From: Linanthus parryae
Taxonomy: Eukaryota > Streptophyta > Magnoliopsida > Ericales > Polemoniaceae
Reading direction: 5' to 3'
Assembly (NCBI GenBank): GCA_023055425.1
Contig: JALGPY010000003.1
Location: forward strand, 76,979,491-77,043,490
Length of the DNA: 64,000 nucleotides
Each line of letters begins with the position of its first letter. The stretch's first letter is position 1. Of the stretch, positions 11,228 through 23,262 are shown piece after piece. The notes below the pieces were generated by a model, which was given only the letters and a program-made list of their open reading frames with translations, was not told where the DNA came from and did no database searches. The position numbers and the translations under genes were made by a program.

Positions 11228-14200
11228 TGTAATACCCCAAATTTTATACAAGAGGGTAAGTTAATAATTTTGATAGAGTTTGGGGGTTAAATTGCATTTT
11301 TTTTCAGAAGTTATAATTAACTAAATTAAAGAATGGGTCGAAATTATAAATTTGAGGAAGTTACAAAATGGTTGGACAAAATTTGAGGGGTTAATTTTCA
11401 AATATATAAAGTTGCCAACTTGAAGAATAGGGAGATAATTGTGGTTTAGAAAAGTTAAAAACTAATTTAGTTTAAAAATTGGGGAGGTAGTTGTAGTTTC
11501 ATGAAAGATAAACTAGTTAACTAGTTATTGATTGGGGGTATATTCTTGAATTTCTAAGTTCTAAGGGGTTATAGTTGTCTTTTATAAAAGCTAAAGTATG
11601 CAAATACTATATACTTGTACATAATACGTATTAAATACTTGATACAACCCGTATTTGATTTCACCCGACCCGTATAATAGTATAACCCGATAAAATATAC
11701 TGTATAAATACACGTACCCGTACTCCTAGCTACAACCCGACCCAAAACCCGTATTTTATTTATTTATTATATCATTTATTTATCATTTTTCTTTTGTTTG
11801 ATTATTAAAATTTTCCTCCCACCCATCTTTCTCTCTCTCTCTCTCTCTTTTTTCTCTCACCCGGCCAACCCTCCTCCCTCATCTCTCTCACATCTCCACT
11901 CCTCCCTCACACATCTCCATCACACCCAACTCCTCCTCCCTACTTCTCTAACAATTAAATGCATCCTCCATCACCCTCCTCACCTCTCTCTCATCTTCCT
12001 CCCTATTTCTCTCTCTCACCCCCGTCACTATCTCTCTCTCCCTCTCTATTTGTTTCTCTTCTCTCACAAAACACCTCTATCTCTCTCCCTCTCTCTCACA
12101 CAAAGACACTCACAATTAATTCCCCTCCTCCTCAATACTCACACAAAACACTCTCACAAAAAAAATATACCTCCCCATCTCTCACTCTCTCCTCCCTCAC
12201 GGCCAAACACACACACACCCCTCATTATTATTTTTCCTCTTCTCTCACAAACATCTCTCTCTCCTCCTCCCTCTAACACACACCTCCCCAATTGCCTAAT
12301 CCCCCTCCTCTATAAAAACCCCCTGCCTCCCATCACAACACCACACAACAAAAACAACAACACCACCATCATCATCCTCTCTCTTTTCTTCCTTCGGCAA
12401 ACAACCCGAAACACCACCACCCTCCTCTTCTCTTCACCAAGAACCACCCTAGAAGATTCACCTCCTCCCCCTTATTTCTCCATCACCACCACCAACAACA
12501 ACAAACATCACCATCACCACCACCACCACCATGAAAGCCACCTCCATGACCACCATCCCCATCATCACCACTCCACCACCCACCTCCCTCTCAATCACAC
12601 CCTCTCCCTCTCCGTAAAGCAGAAACAACAACCAACAACACCCCCACTGCCACCATCACCATCCACCATCACCACCCCCATCTACACCCTCGGCACCACC
12701 ACCTTCACCTCCTTCTCCCTGCCCCCATCCCTCTCTTCCCACCTCTGTTCTCCATCTCTCACAAACCCAGCAACAACAACACCCAGAACCACCACCACTG
12801 CCGGCACAAACACCACCACCACCTCCTCCATCACCGCCGACAACCACCCCTGTCACAGCCACCCCCTCTCCTCCTCTCATCCCTAATCACCTTCCCCTAT
12901 CTCTCCCTCTCTCTTTCGCCTGGATTCGACAACGGGAGCAGCAACAACAGTGGCCGAAGGCCACCGTCGAGAGGACCCGGAGGCCCGACCCGACGGGAAA
13001 GCCCCGACCACCACATCGCCCCTCCGACCTTCTCCTCCACAAATCATCACTCCTACACCTTCCGTGAGGTCCCACGAACCCAAAGGACCCCAGAACCGAC
13101 CACCAACGCCGCCGGAACGCCATAACTTCCGGCGAGTTTTGACCCGACTTCGGAGAGCGATTTCTCTCTCATTCGGTAACCGTTTTTATCAATTTTTGGC
13201 TTGAATCTACTTGTTTACCTGAATTAGATTTATATATCATCAAAGTTTCATGGGTGTCAATGTATTGAAGGATTCACGAATCAATTTGATGGGTCTAAGG
13301 AGATGTTACGTGTTGGTAATGAAAGGGGGGTGATTTTGTGATTTTCAGAAATTATTAGGGTATAAAATGTTGAAGCAGAAACTTGTTTTGTTAGCTTTCA
13401 TAATTTTGAGGGGGAGCCCCTTGTACTTAACCTAAACTTCATTATTTTATTATTAACACTTTTATTTAATATGTTTATAAAATAACTAGCTATCTTAATA
13501 TATTAATAAACTTCATTTGATATTTTAAATAATAGATGAATAAAAATAAATGGGGTTGTAATAAAAATAAAAGCTGAAATCTTCATAAGTTTGAAAATAG
13601 TTATACTACAATTCATTTTCTTGAAAACTATGTCAACAAAGGATACATTTGTTTATAAAATTATGTAAGCAATTAAGAAATGATTTTTGATTATTAACTA
13701 AATGTCACTTTAATAGTGAATTCCCAAATATTCATAAACATTTTATAATCTCTTAAAAAAAATAAAAAAAAATTGAGTATTGTTTTCATGAAATAAAACC
13801 AATTAGTTGTAAATTGGAATTGATTTCTTTACAAATCACTTTTACAATTATAAGAATCGTTGTTGTGACTTGATGAAAATCCTAATAATTAGTAGTACTC
13901 CTTACTAAAATGATAAATAGTCGTCAAATCATAATTTAACAATATTTTGAATTGTTTGGTTTAATAAAGCGTAAATTAATATTTTATAGCGAATGGATTA
14001 GATAGCTTTTTAACTAAATAAATACATATTCTTAAAACCGTTACTTTGAGGATCGTAAGGGTCCTATTCGGACTTCGTCCTAGTCGTGCATTCATATAGG
14101 GTTAGTGAAATTGTTTGTATGGAAAAACTATTATCGTGACTAGATAATTGATAAATTGTAGGCAACGGATTTGTGGACATAGGCTTTGTCGATCATCCTA

Positions 14201-15277
14201 CGTACTAATTGCTGAATCGACATCAGGTGAGTTTTACATGCTTAGCCTTGCGTGCCGGCTTATTTCGTGTCCATTACTTGGCTAATTGAAAATAGTTGTC
14301 ACATTTCATCCCTACTAAATAAATGTGTTTGCTTGCTTTCAAAATCTTCGAAATATTATACGGACTTGAAAAATGTTGTACTTTATCATAAATCAGTAAC
14401 AACGGGTGATGATTCCCTGGGCTCATGTCCTTAAAGAGATAATCGGGTTCGATCCCCGGTGTAAGTAAATTGATTCGCAAGTACCGGAACCAGTTATGTT
14501 ACTTTTATATGGGTGATGATTCCCTGGGCTTTGCTCCCTAAAGATATGGCACTACGTGCACCCCGACTCCTTTCGCCTTAGGCTGGAGTACTGCTTCTAG
14601 ATACCACTCCTTTGATTGACGCTCTTAGGAGGGTGTTGCAACACTTAAGGTCTAGAATGTCTGATTGTGGTCACTGGTCTACCCGGGTACTGTGCCTTAA
14701 TTGATAATTCGATTACTCTGTTTGGGAACAGTTATACGTAAGTCGTGTGTTTAATTGACATATCATTTATGAAGAGGTTTTAATACTTATGACGTGTCGT
14801 GGTAAACAAAAATTGTTACTAGAGAAATTGACATTATTTTATGACACTGTTTCTTGTTCTTGAGTTTACGATGTTATACTCGTTCGCTGTTACTCCTGAA
14901 AATTGTTTTTTTTAAAACACGTAACCCCATTGCCTTTCTTAGCTTTCCTGCTTTACATGCTAAGGTGTAACTCACTCAGCATTTCTTGCTGACTTTGGAA
15001 AACTGCGGTCTTTGTTTCATTCCCCCGCAGGTCTAGGAGCTGGGTGCTTGGAATAAGGGAATCGCGAACTTATCTAGTAGTGGTAGTACTTTTATTTAGT
15101 CGAATTCTTAGTATAATAACATCATGTGTAATAGGATATCCTGTTGAAACAATTATGAGATGTAATATATATAATTATGGAATGTTTTGTTCACGATTTC
15201 CACCGCTTCATATAAAGTAGCACCCTCCTGGGCTCTCCGGTCCGGAACGGAAAGCTCGGGAATCAAGGGGTGTTTCA
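11228..15277 (+). repeat. 5' LTR of element B (4.05 kb)
   Basis: Starts TGTAATACCCC and ends GGGGTGTTTCA. The first 590 bp are AT-rich. 11817-12900 is a pyrimidine/CA-rich block with CT, CA and ACC repeats. 12900-13200 is GC-rich, 13200-14050 AT-rich, and 14050-15277 has mixed composition. A 20-bp motif (GGGTGATGATTCCCTGGGCT) occurs twice, at 14404 and 14511. At 14444-14459 is a 16-mer that reads as a tRNA T-arm with Pol III B-box similarity (GGTTCGATCC). Long open frames in the pyrimidine block are low-complexity artefacts. Confidence 0.93.
12311..12318 (+). promoter_or_regulatory. Candidate TATA box of element B LTR
   Basis: TATAAAAA in the context CCTCTATAAAAACCCC, followed about 30 bp later by A/C-rich sequence typical of plant transcription starts. 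The same box is at 18216 in the 3' LTR. If correct, U3 is about 1.1 kb and R plus U5 about 2.9 kb, which would give an unusually long leader. Confidence 0.5.
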
Positions 15278-15279
15278 GG

Positions 15280-15291
15280 TGGTATCAGAGC
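15280..15291 (+). other. Primer binding site of element B (tRNA-iMet)
   Basis: TGGTATCAGAGC, an exact match to the complement of the initiator tRNA-Met 3' end, two bases after the 5' LTR terminus. Confidence 0.96.
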
Positions 15292-15768
15292 AGTTCGTTC
15301 CCATAAGGGATTAAAAACCTGTAGGGTAAGTTAAAATGAATTTAGGGTAACAAAATTTAAAATTTGACAAAGCCGATTGGGTTAGGGGTAGTCTGAGCCT
15401 TGCTATATCCCAGCACCCTCGAACTTTCTATTCCATGCTAGAGAAATTTTGTGGTCTAATAATATCTGAATTGACTGGTTTGTTTATGGGAGATTTTATT
15501 AAGTATTTCTCTGTTAATTATCCTTTGGATTAATATTGCTCTCATGACGGAAACGAGGATTTGAGATTCGGGTTATTTGAAAGGAATCGAGTTGAAAAAA
15601 ATTGAGACGAATTATGAGCATGCTTTGCTTCCTATGTGTTAGTAAATGTCCTATGAATGACACTTGTGCTATGTGAAGAGTTACGTGTGCATTTCATGAT
15701 ATTAATCATCTTAGAGCGTTACACCGTGCTAGAATACGTAATAATACAATAAGTGATAGTGTAGGAAT
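15292..15768 (+). other. Untranslated leader of element B
   Basis: About 480 bp between primer site and gag start with no credible ORF. It would contain packaging and dimerisation signals by analogy with other LTR elements, but none is identifiable by eye. Confidence 0.5.
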
Positions 15769-17084
15769 ATGACTGATAGACCCCTGCGATACTATACTAG
15801 GAGGATGGCTCAGAACAACGATAACCACGTAGAGCAGTTTTTCTCCCAAATGGCCCAAATGAACCAGTTCATGAACAACAACATCGCCAATGAAAAGGAA
15901 CCCGACTGGGCCAAGAAGATAGCTCAGCGAAACCCAAGTAACTTCTACGGACAGGAGGATCCAGTATTGCTCGAGAATTGGATCAGGGACTTCGACAAGA
16001 TTTTCCAGGCCATGGAATGCCCAGAAGCCCGCAAGATCAATGAGGTAGCTTTCTACCTCAAGGAAAAGGCTGATAATTGGTGGACAGCCAATCGGGCAAG
16101 ACTCGTGGCTCAAGAAGGCTTCGATTGGGAGGCGATGAAGGCTGCTATGAGAGCAAAGTTCTATCCGGAGCATGTTAAAGAAAAGAAGTATGAGGAGTTC
16201 ATTGCACTAAAGCAAGGCAACGAGTCTGTGACTGATTATTATGACAAGTTTGTGGAGCTAGCCAGGTTTGCGGAGGACACAGTGCCTACTGAAGGGCGCA
16301 TGGTCACACGCTTCATAGGTGGACTGAAGCTTGAAATTCAGAGAACCATGCTCACGAGGAGCTATGATACCTTGGCGGAAGCATATGGGGTGGCAGCAAA
16401 CATATGGAGAGTTGTCAGGTGATGGGAAAAAGGAAGGTGGAAGGACAAGGAAGTGGCAACTCTAGCCAAGGAGGAAACAACAACCAGGGATCAGACAAGC
16501 GGATCAGGATTAGTAGTGGTGGGGGTAATCAGAACTGGGGAAATGGAGGAACCCGAAACCAGCAGATGACGGGACATGCCCATAACTTTAACTGCAACAG
16601 GTGTGGCCACAATCATCGGGGATTCACATGTGAAGGCGCCGCCTTGACTTGTAGGTTTTGTGGCATCAAAGGCCACATAATCGCTGACTGTAGAAGGAGG
16701 ATGGCAGCCGAAGATGAGCAAAGCCGCAATGGGCAGGGGTACCGTCAAAATGGAAACGGTTACAAACAAAACAATGGGGGAAACCAGTATCACAACAACA
16801 ACAACAACTTTAGGAATGGAGCTATGGGTCAGCAAGGCAACTACAACAATGGAAATAACAACAGGAATGGAGGACAACACAGGAATGCAGCTCCCAATGG
16901 AAACAACAGAAACCACCAAGCTGGGAACAATGGAAATAGAGTGAATGCAGCGCAGGGTAACAACCAGAGGCCACCTGGTCAAATATTTGTGATGAGCGAA
17001 ACAGAGGCACGAGCGATAAATAACAAGGAAGGTAACCATTTTAATCTTGAATTTCATATAGGAAACCCACTAAGACCTTGGTGA
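15769..17084 (+). pseudogene. Ty3/gypsy gag with frameshift (element B)
   Basis: Start at ATG 15769, with an alternative internal Met at 15805. Residues about 40-200 form the Retrotrans_gag domain: the FYGQEDP block, an ENWIRDFDKIF helix, the EKADNWW motif and the LKQG-SV-DYYDKF block. The frame ends at 16422 with a TGA, and the second half continues in the +1 frame from 16404. The overlap is consistent with a single base deletion near 16416. The second part is Gly/Asn/Gln-rich and has a Cys-His region with CNRCG and a CCHC knuckle CRFCGIKGHIIADC near 16650-16690. A typical pre-protease peptide (IFVMSETEA) follows, then sequence that runs out at a TGA at 17082 where protease should begin. Its role would be virion-like particle formation. 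Confidence 0.88.
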
Positions 17085-17129
17085 ATCGTTCAAGCTTTGA
17101 GGACGAAGCTTAGTCAAAGGGGGGAAGGA
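17085..17129 (+). other. 3' junction and polypurine tract of element B
   Basis: A short segment with the remnant reading SFEDEA and KGG, common just before gypsy 3' LTRs, followed by the purine run AAAGGGGGGAAGGA (17116-17129) abutting the 3' LTR. The whole of pol is missing upstream, so the deletion end-point lies around 17035-17085. Confidence 0.75.
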
Positions 17130-20100
17130 TGTAATACCCCAAATTTTATACAAGAGGGTAAGTTAATAATTTTGATAGGGTTGGGGGGGTTAAATTGCAT
17201 TTTTTTTCAGAAGTTATAAATTAACTAAATTAAAGAATGGGTCGAAATTATAAATTTGAGGAAGTTACAAAATGGTTGGACAAAATTTGAGGGGTTAATT
17301 TTCAAATATATAAAGTTGCCAACTTGAAGAATAGGGAGATAATTGTGGTTTAGAAAAGTTAAAAACTAATTTAGTTTAAAAATTGGGGAGGTAGTTGTAG
17401 TTTCATGAAAGATAAACTAGTTAACTAGTTATTGATTGGGGGTATATTCTTGAATTTCTAAGTTCTAAGGGGTTATAGTTGTCTTTTATAAAAGCTAAAG
17501 TATGCAAATACTATATACTTGTACATAATACGTATTAAATACTTGATACAACCCGTATTTGATTTCACCCGACCCGTATAATAGTATAACCCGATAAAAT
17601 ATACTGTATAAATACACGTACCCGTATTCCTAGCTACAACCCGACCCAAAACCCGTATTTTATTTATTTATTATATCATTTATTTATCATTTTTCTTTTG
17701 TTTGATTATTAAAATTTTCCTCCCACCCATCTTTCTCTCTCTCTCTCTCTCTTTTTTCTCTCACCCGGCCAACCCTCCTCCCTCATCTCTCTCACATCTC
17801 CACTCCTCCCTCACACATCTCCATCACACCCAACTCCTCCTCCCTACTTCTCTAACAATTAAATGCTTCCTCCATCACCCTCCTCACCTCTCTCTCATCT
17901 TCCTCCCTATTTCTCTCTCTCACCCCCGTCACTATCTCTCTCTCCCTCTCTATTTGTTTCTCTTCTCTCACAAAACACCTCTATCTCTCTCCCTCTCTCT
18001 CACACAAAGACACTCACAATTAATTCCCCTCCTCCTCAATACTCACACAAAACACTCTCACAAAAAAAATATACCTCCCCATCTCTCACTCTCTCCTCCC
18101 TCACGGCCAAACACACACACACCCCTCATTATTTTTTTTCCCTCTTCTCTCACAAACATCTCTCTCTCCTCCTCCCTCTAACACACACCTCCCCAATTGC
18201 CTAATCCCCCTCCTCTATAAAAACCCCCTGCCTCCCATCACAACACCACACAACAAAAACAACAACACCACCATCATCATCCTCTCTCTTTTCTTCCTTC
18301 GGCAAACAACCCGAAACACCACCACCCTCCTCTTCTCTTCACCAAGAACCACCCTAGAAGATTCACCTCCTCCCCCTTATTTCTCCATCACCACCACCAA
18401 CAACAACAAACATCACCATCACCACCACCACCACCATGAAAGCCACCTCCATGACCACCATCCCCATCATCACCACTCCACCACCCACCTCCCTCTCAAT
18501 CACACCCTCTCCCTCTCCGTAAAGCAGAAACAACAACCAACAACACCCCCACTGCCACCATCACCATCCACCATCACCACCCCCATCTACACCCTCGGCA
18601 CCACCACCTTCACCTCCTTCTCCCTGCCCCCATCCCTCTCTTCCCACCTCTGTTCTCCATCTCTCACAAACCCAGCAACAACAACACCCAGAACCACCAC
18701 CACTGCCGGCACAAACACCACCACCACCTCCTCCATCACCGCCGACAACCACCCCTGTCACAGCCACCCCCTCTCCTCCTCTCATCCCTAATCACCTTCC
18801 CCTGTCTCTCCCTCTCTCTTTCGCCTGGAATCGACAACGGGAGCAGCAACAACAGTGGCCGAAGGCCACCGTCGAGAGGACCCGGAGGCCCGACCCGACG
18901 GGAAAGCCCCGACCACCACATCGCCCCTCCGACCTTCTCCTCCACAAATCATCACTCCTACACCTTCCGTGAGGTCCCACGAACCCAGAGGACCCCAGAA
19001 CCGACCACCAACGCCGCCGGAACGCCATAACTTCCGGCGAGTTTTGACCCGACTTCGGAGAGCGATTTCTCTCTCATTCGGTAACCGTTTTTATCAATTT
19101 TTGGCTTGAATCTACTTGTTTACCTGAATTAGATTTATATATCATCAAAGTTTCATGGGTGTCAATGTATTGAAGGATTCACGAATCAATTTGATGGGTC
19201 TAAGGAGATGTTACGTGTTGGTAATGAAAGGGGGGTGATTTTGTGATTTTCATAAATTATTAGGGTATAAAATGTTGAAGCAGAAACTTGTTTTGTTAGC
19301 TTTCATAATTTTGAGGGGGAGCCCCTTGTACTTAACCTAAACTTCATTATTTTATTATTAACACTTTTATTTAATATGTTTATAAAATAACTAGCTATCT
19401 TAATATATTAATAAACTTCATTTGATATTTTAAATAATAGATGAATAAAAATAAATGGGGTTGTAATAAAAATAAAAGCTGAAATCTTCATAAGTTTGAA
19501 AATAGTTATACTACAATTCATTTTCTTGAAAACTATGTCAACAAAGGATACATTGTTTATAAAATTATGTAAGCAATTAAGAAATGGTTTTTGATTATTA
19601 ACTAAATGTCACTTTAATAGTGAATTCCCAAATATTCATAAACATTTTATAATCTCTTAAAAAAAAATAAAAAAAAAATTGAGTATTGTTTTCATGAAAT
19701 AAAACCAATTAGTTGTAAATTGGAATTGATTTCTTTACAAATCACTTTTACAATTACAAGAATCGTTGTTGTGACTTGATGAAAATCCTAATAATTAGTA
19801 GTACTCCTTACTAAAATGATAAATAGTCGTCAAATCATAATTTAACAATATTTTGAATTGTTTGGTTTAATAAAGCGTAAATTAATATTTTATAGCGAAT
19901 GGATTAGATAGCTTTTTAACTAAATAAATACATATTCTTAAAACCGTTACTTTGAGGATCGTAAGGGTCCTATTCGGACTTCGTCCTAGTCGTGCATTCA
20001 TATAGGGTTAGTGAAATTATTTGTATGGAAAAACTATTATCGTGACTAGATAATTGATAAATTGTAGGCAACGGATTTGTGGACATAGGCTTTGTCGATC

Positions 20101-21184
20101 ATCCTACGTACTAATTGCTGAATCGACATCAGGTGAGTTTTACATGCTTAGCCTTGCGTGCCGGCTTATTTCGTGTCCATTAATTGGCTAATTGAAAATA
20201 GTTGTCACATTTCATCCCTACTAAATAAATGTGTTTGCTTGCTTTCAAAATCTTCGAAATATTATACGGACTTGAGAAAATGTTGTACTTTATCATAAAT
20301 CAGTAACAACGGGTGATGATTCCCTGGGCTCATGTCCCTAAAGAGATAATCGGGTTCGATCCCCGGTGTAAGTAAAATGATTCGCAAGTACCGGAACCAG
20401 TTATGTTACTTTTATATGGGTGATGATTCCCTGGGCTTTGCTCCCTAAAGATATGGCACTACGTGCACCCCGACTCCTTTCGCCTTAGGCTGGAGTACTG
20501 CTTCTAGATACCACTCCTTTGATTGACGCTCTTAGGAGGGTGTTGCAACACTTAAGGTCTAGAATGTCTGATTGTGGTCACTGGTCTACCCGGGTACTGT
20601 GCCTTAATTGATAATTCGATTACTCTGTTTGGGAACAGTTATACGTAAGTCGTGTGTTTAATTGACATATCATTTATGAAGAGGTTTTAATACTTATGAC
20701 GTGTCGTGGTAAACAAAAATTGTTACTAGAGAAATTGACATTATTTTATGACACTGTTTCTTGTTCTTGAGTTTACGATGTTATACTCGTTCGCTGTTAC
20801 TCCTGAAAATTGTTTTTTTTAAAACACGTAACCCCATTGCCTTTCTTAGCTTTCCTGCTTTACATGCTAAGGTGTAACTCACTCAGCATTTCTTGATGAC
20901 TTTGGAAAACTGCGGTCTTTGTTTCATTCCCCCGCAGGTCTAGGAGCTGGGTGCTTGGAATAAGGGAATCGCGAACTTATCTAGTAGTGGTAGTACTTTT
21001 ATTTAGTCGAATTCTTAGTATAATAACATCATGTGTAATAGGATATCCTGTTGAAACAATTATGAGATGTAATATATATAATTATGGAATGTTTTGTTCA
21101 CGATTTCCACCCCTTCATATAAAGTAGCACCCTCCTGGGCTCTCCGGTCCGGAACGGAAAGCTCGGGAATCAAGGGGTGTTTCA
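17130..21184 (+). repeat. 3' LTR of element B (4.05 kb)
   Basis: A near-identical copy of 11228-15277. Differences seen include single substitutions near 17188, 17628, 17866, 18807, 18832, 18988, 20019, 20899 and 21112, and small homopolymer length changes. Followed by GCTAG, the target duplication. Confidence 0.95.
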
Positions 21185-21189
21185 GCTAG

Positions 21190-22740
21190 ATTATCTTCCT
21201 GCCCTGGCCTTTTCTACTGAATTTTGTTCCCTTTCATGGCAGGGGAAGACGCTTACCGTGGAAGCTTTCCATCTGATCTCTTTCTCCTCTTTGTCGATGA
21301 GAAACCACCTTGGTACCGTAGGCACCAAGTCTAATAGTGCGGTTACTGTGCTCAAAAGTGCCACTACTGTGCGCTTGTTGAGGCGGTGGCTCGCCCCTAT
21401 AAGTTTGCGTCCGTTGTGCCGTTCTCCTTGCCGGTCTCCCTTTACATGCAACTGCTCTCTATCTCCTTAATTTTGCTCTTGCTTTTCTTTTACTGTCATC
21501 TAATGTTACTTTTACAACCATTTTGTGTATTTGTTTTCTGTCTTCATGGGGTTGGCATGGCTGATTTGTGGGATGTAATCTGCTACCCCTTTTCCCATGT
21601 TTCCCCATCAACTGATTTAGGGTTACCACATCTAAATTAGTCGATCCAAACTATTTGTCAAAAATGTACGAGGATTATTGTTTTGAATAACGGATGTGCG
21701 TACATATCAGTTGTTTTCCCTGAACTAATTTAGAATCAGACCATCTTGATTATTCTATACACTGAAACAATCGGCAAGAAATGTATGGGTTGATAAAGGC
21801 TGGTGAGGAATTGATAAAGGTTACAGTGTAATGTTGAAAGGCAATGAGAAACCTTCTAAATTTTTCATACATTGTAATGCTCTTTCGGTACCCAAAGATA
21901 AAATTTCCCAGCAACCATATTCACCTTCACTGGAAATTAATTTTACTGGTTCCCATGTGAGTTTGTGAGCATAACGCATTTAATTCTTTTATTATATTGA
22001 CCAAGCCTGAGAAAGAATTTTTATTCTTACATTGCATCCCTGATTCTCTATCAATGAGCAAGCTCTTTTTGAAATGTGAAACCTTACCATCTTTGTTAGA
22101 ATTCCTGTATAGATAACTTTAGTATTTTATGTTTTTTTATAAATGGTTAGTTTGTGTTTGGCTTGGTGTTCAAGTGTTTACCCTTTATCACTTATATTTT
22201 TTAGATTGTGAATCATGTGGGTTATTTGTTCAGATTTAGATTACTTCTCTCTAGTGGTGGTGTTGCTGTGTGCTTCTGGTTTAGATCACCAAAAAACCAA
22301 ATATTATACTTCTTAAGTTCCAATAGTGAAACACCTACCAATGTGCGTACATATAACTTGCGTATGTATGTTACCGACATTACATTCGTAGGATGTGTAA
22401 GGGAAAGTGGATTTTACAGCATCTGTTTAGTTGGGAGACGAAATTTCGGAGGTCAACCTTGTCAAGGGAAACGATTCCAATCATATCAATGGTTTGTCTA
22501 ATCATTGTACGCACTTTCACAAGAAATATATATGGTAGAGGGTGTCTTTGTAAAAAACATATTGGGAGAAGAAACAAAAAAATTATCGCCGCAAAGAACT
22601 AAGCAATGTTGGTAAGGGAGTGGTTTCAGTTAGCTTAGTGTAAATTTTCGCATCTTCTATGTAAGAGAATATAAGGAGATCATTTACAAAGACTTTTATC
22701 ATTGTAGGTACTCTTCCATCCAAACTGAGTTATTACGCTA
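21190..22740. other. Unassigned sequence, no gene recognised
   Basis: The target sequence of element B continues here. Short open frames (21177-21470, 22208-22501) have no recognisable domain. The segment around 21230-21330 (GEDAYRGSF and following) looks exon-like but ends in a stop within 35 codons. I see no repeats or RNA genes. Confidence 0.3.
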
Positions 22741-23262
22741 TTGATAACCACTTTGAGGCTCCGTATGAATTCAATCATGGTAGTCACAACAGTAGCTAAT
22801 ATTATAGTGATACAGTCCAACCATGAAGGTCTCCACAATCATGATGTTGTTGCATTCACAAAAGTTGCATGGCAGCTACCTGCTTCCCCTGGACACAGCC
22901 AACATATTATAATGATACAGTCCAACCATGAAGGTCTCCACAATCATGATGTTGTTGCACTCACAAAAGCTGCATGACAGCTACCTGATTCCTGTGGACA
23001 CAGCCAACATGGCATCCTTGGTCTGTCTACTAATTCAAGCATAACCGCCGCAAGGGCCAAAGATGAGGAAGAAAAAGTGTGTCGTGCAATACTTGGAAGT
23101 GGAAATCATGTTTCTAAAATGATTGGTGATGATGAAAAAGAGGTGGAACGAGTCCAAAGAAAAATTAGGGTAATAGATAGGCTGGGTACTGATCAACCGA
23201 CACGAACTTGCTTTGGAAACAAACTTTCTACTGAAGCTGCAACAGATGAAGGGAACTGCTGA
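22741..23262 (+). pseudogene. Unrecognised reading frame with in-frame duplication and one nonsense codon
   Basis: One frame runs from 22741 to 23262, with a single TGA at 22975-22977. It contains two copies of a 35-residue module beginning around QSNHEGLHNHDVV. In the first copy the sequence after the repeat reads AWQLP; in the second the Trp codon TGG has become TGA. The downstream part is charged (AKDEEEKVC, DDEKEVERVQRKIRV). I do not recognise the family. It may be an exon of a dead host gene or of a transposon. Confidence 0.35.
22801..23010. repeat. 105-bp tandem duplication
   Basis: 22801-22905 and 22906-23010 align without gaps and differ at about ten positions. 105 is a multiple of three, so the reading frame is kept. 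Confidence 0.9.

Larger units (their letters stand above)
11228..21184 (+). mobile_element. Large-LTR Ty3/gypsy derivative carrying only gag (TR-GAG-like, element B), young
   Basis: Seen: direct LTRs of 4050 and 4055 bp (11228-15277 and 17130-21184), TGTAATACCCC...GGTGTTTCA ends, a perfect 5-bp target duplication GCTAG (11223-11227 and 21185-21189), a canonical tRNA-Met primer site and a polypurine tract. The 1.85-kb internal region encodes only Gag; protease, RT, RNase H and integrase are absent. Known categories are TR-GAG elements and LARDs, though LTRs of this size with an internal region this short are notable. I counted about 20 substitutions and a few 1-bp indels between the LTRs, pointing to a recent insertion. 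It must have been mobilised by enzymes of another element. Confidence 0.94.

Noticed and set aside
11798..12886. A 362-codon open frame (and its copy at 17702-18181) in the 4-kb LTR
   Set aside because: It is built of CT, CA and ACC repeats giving Ser/Pro/His/Thr runs, lies inside U3/R of an LTR, and is truncated by small indels in the other LTR copy; not a gene.
16491..17057. 188-codon minus-strand ORF
   Set aside because: Shadow of the Asn/Gly-rich gag frame on the opposite strand.
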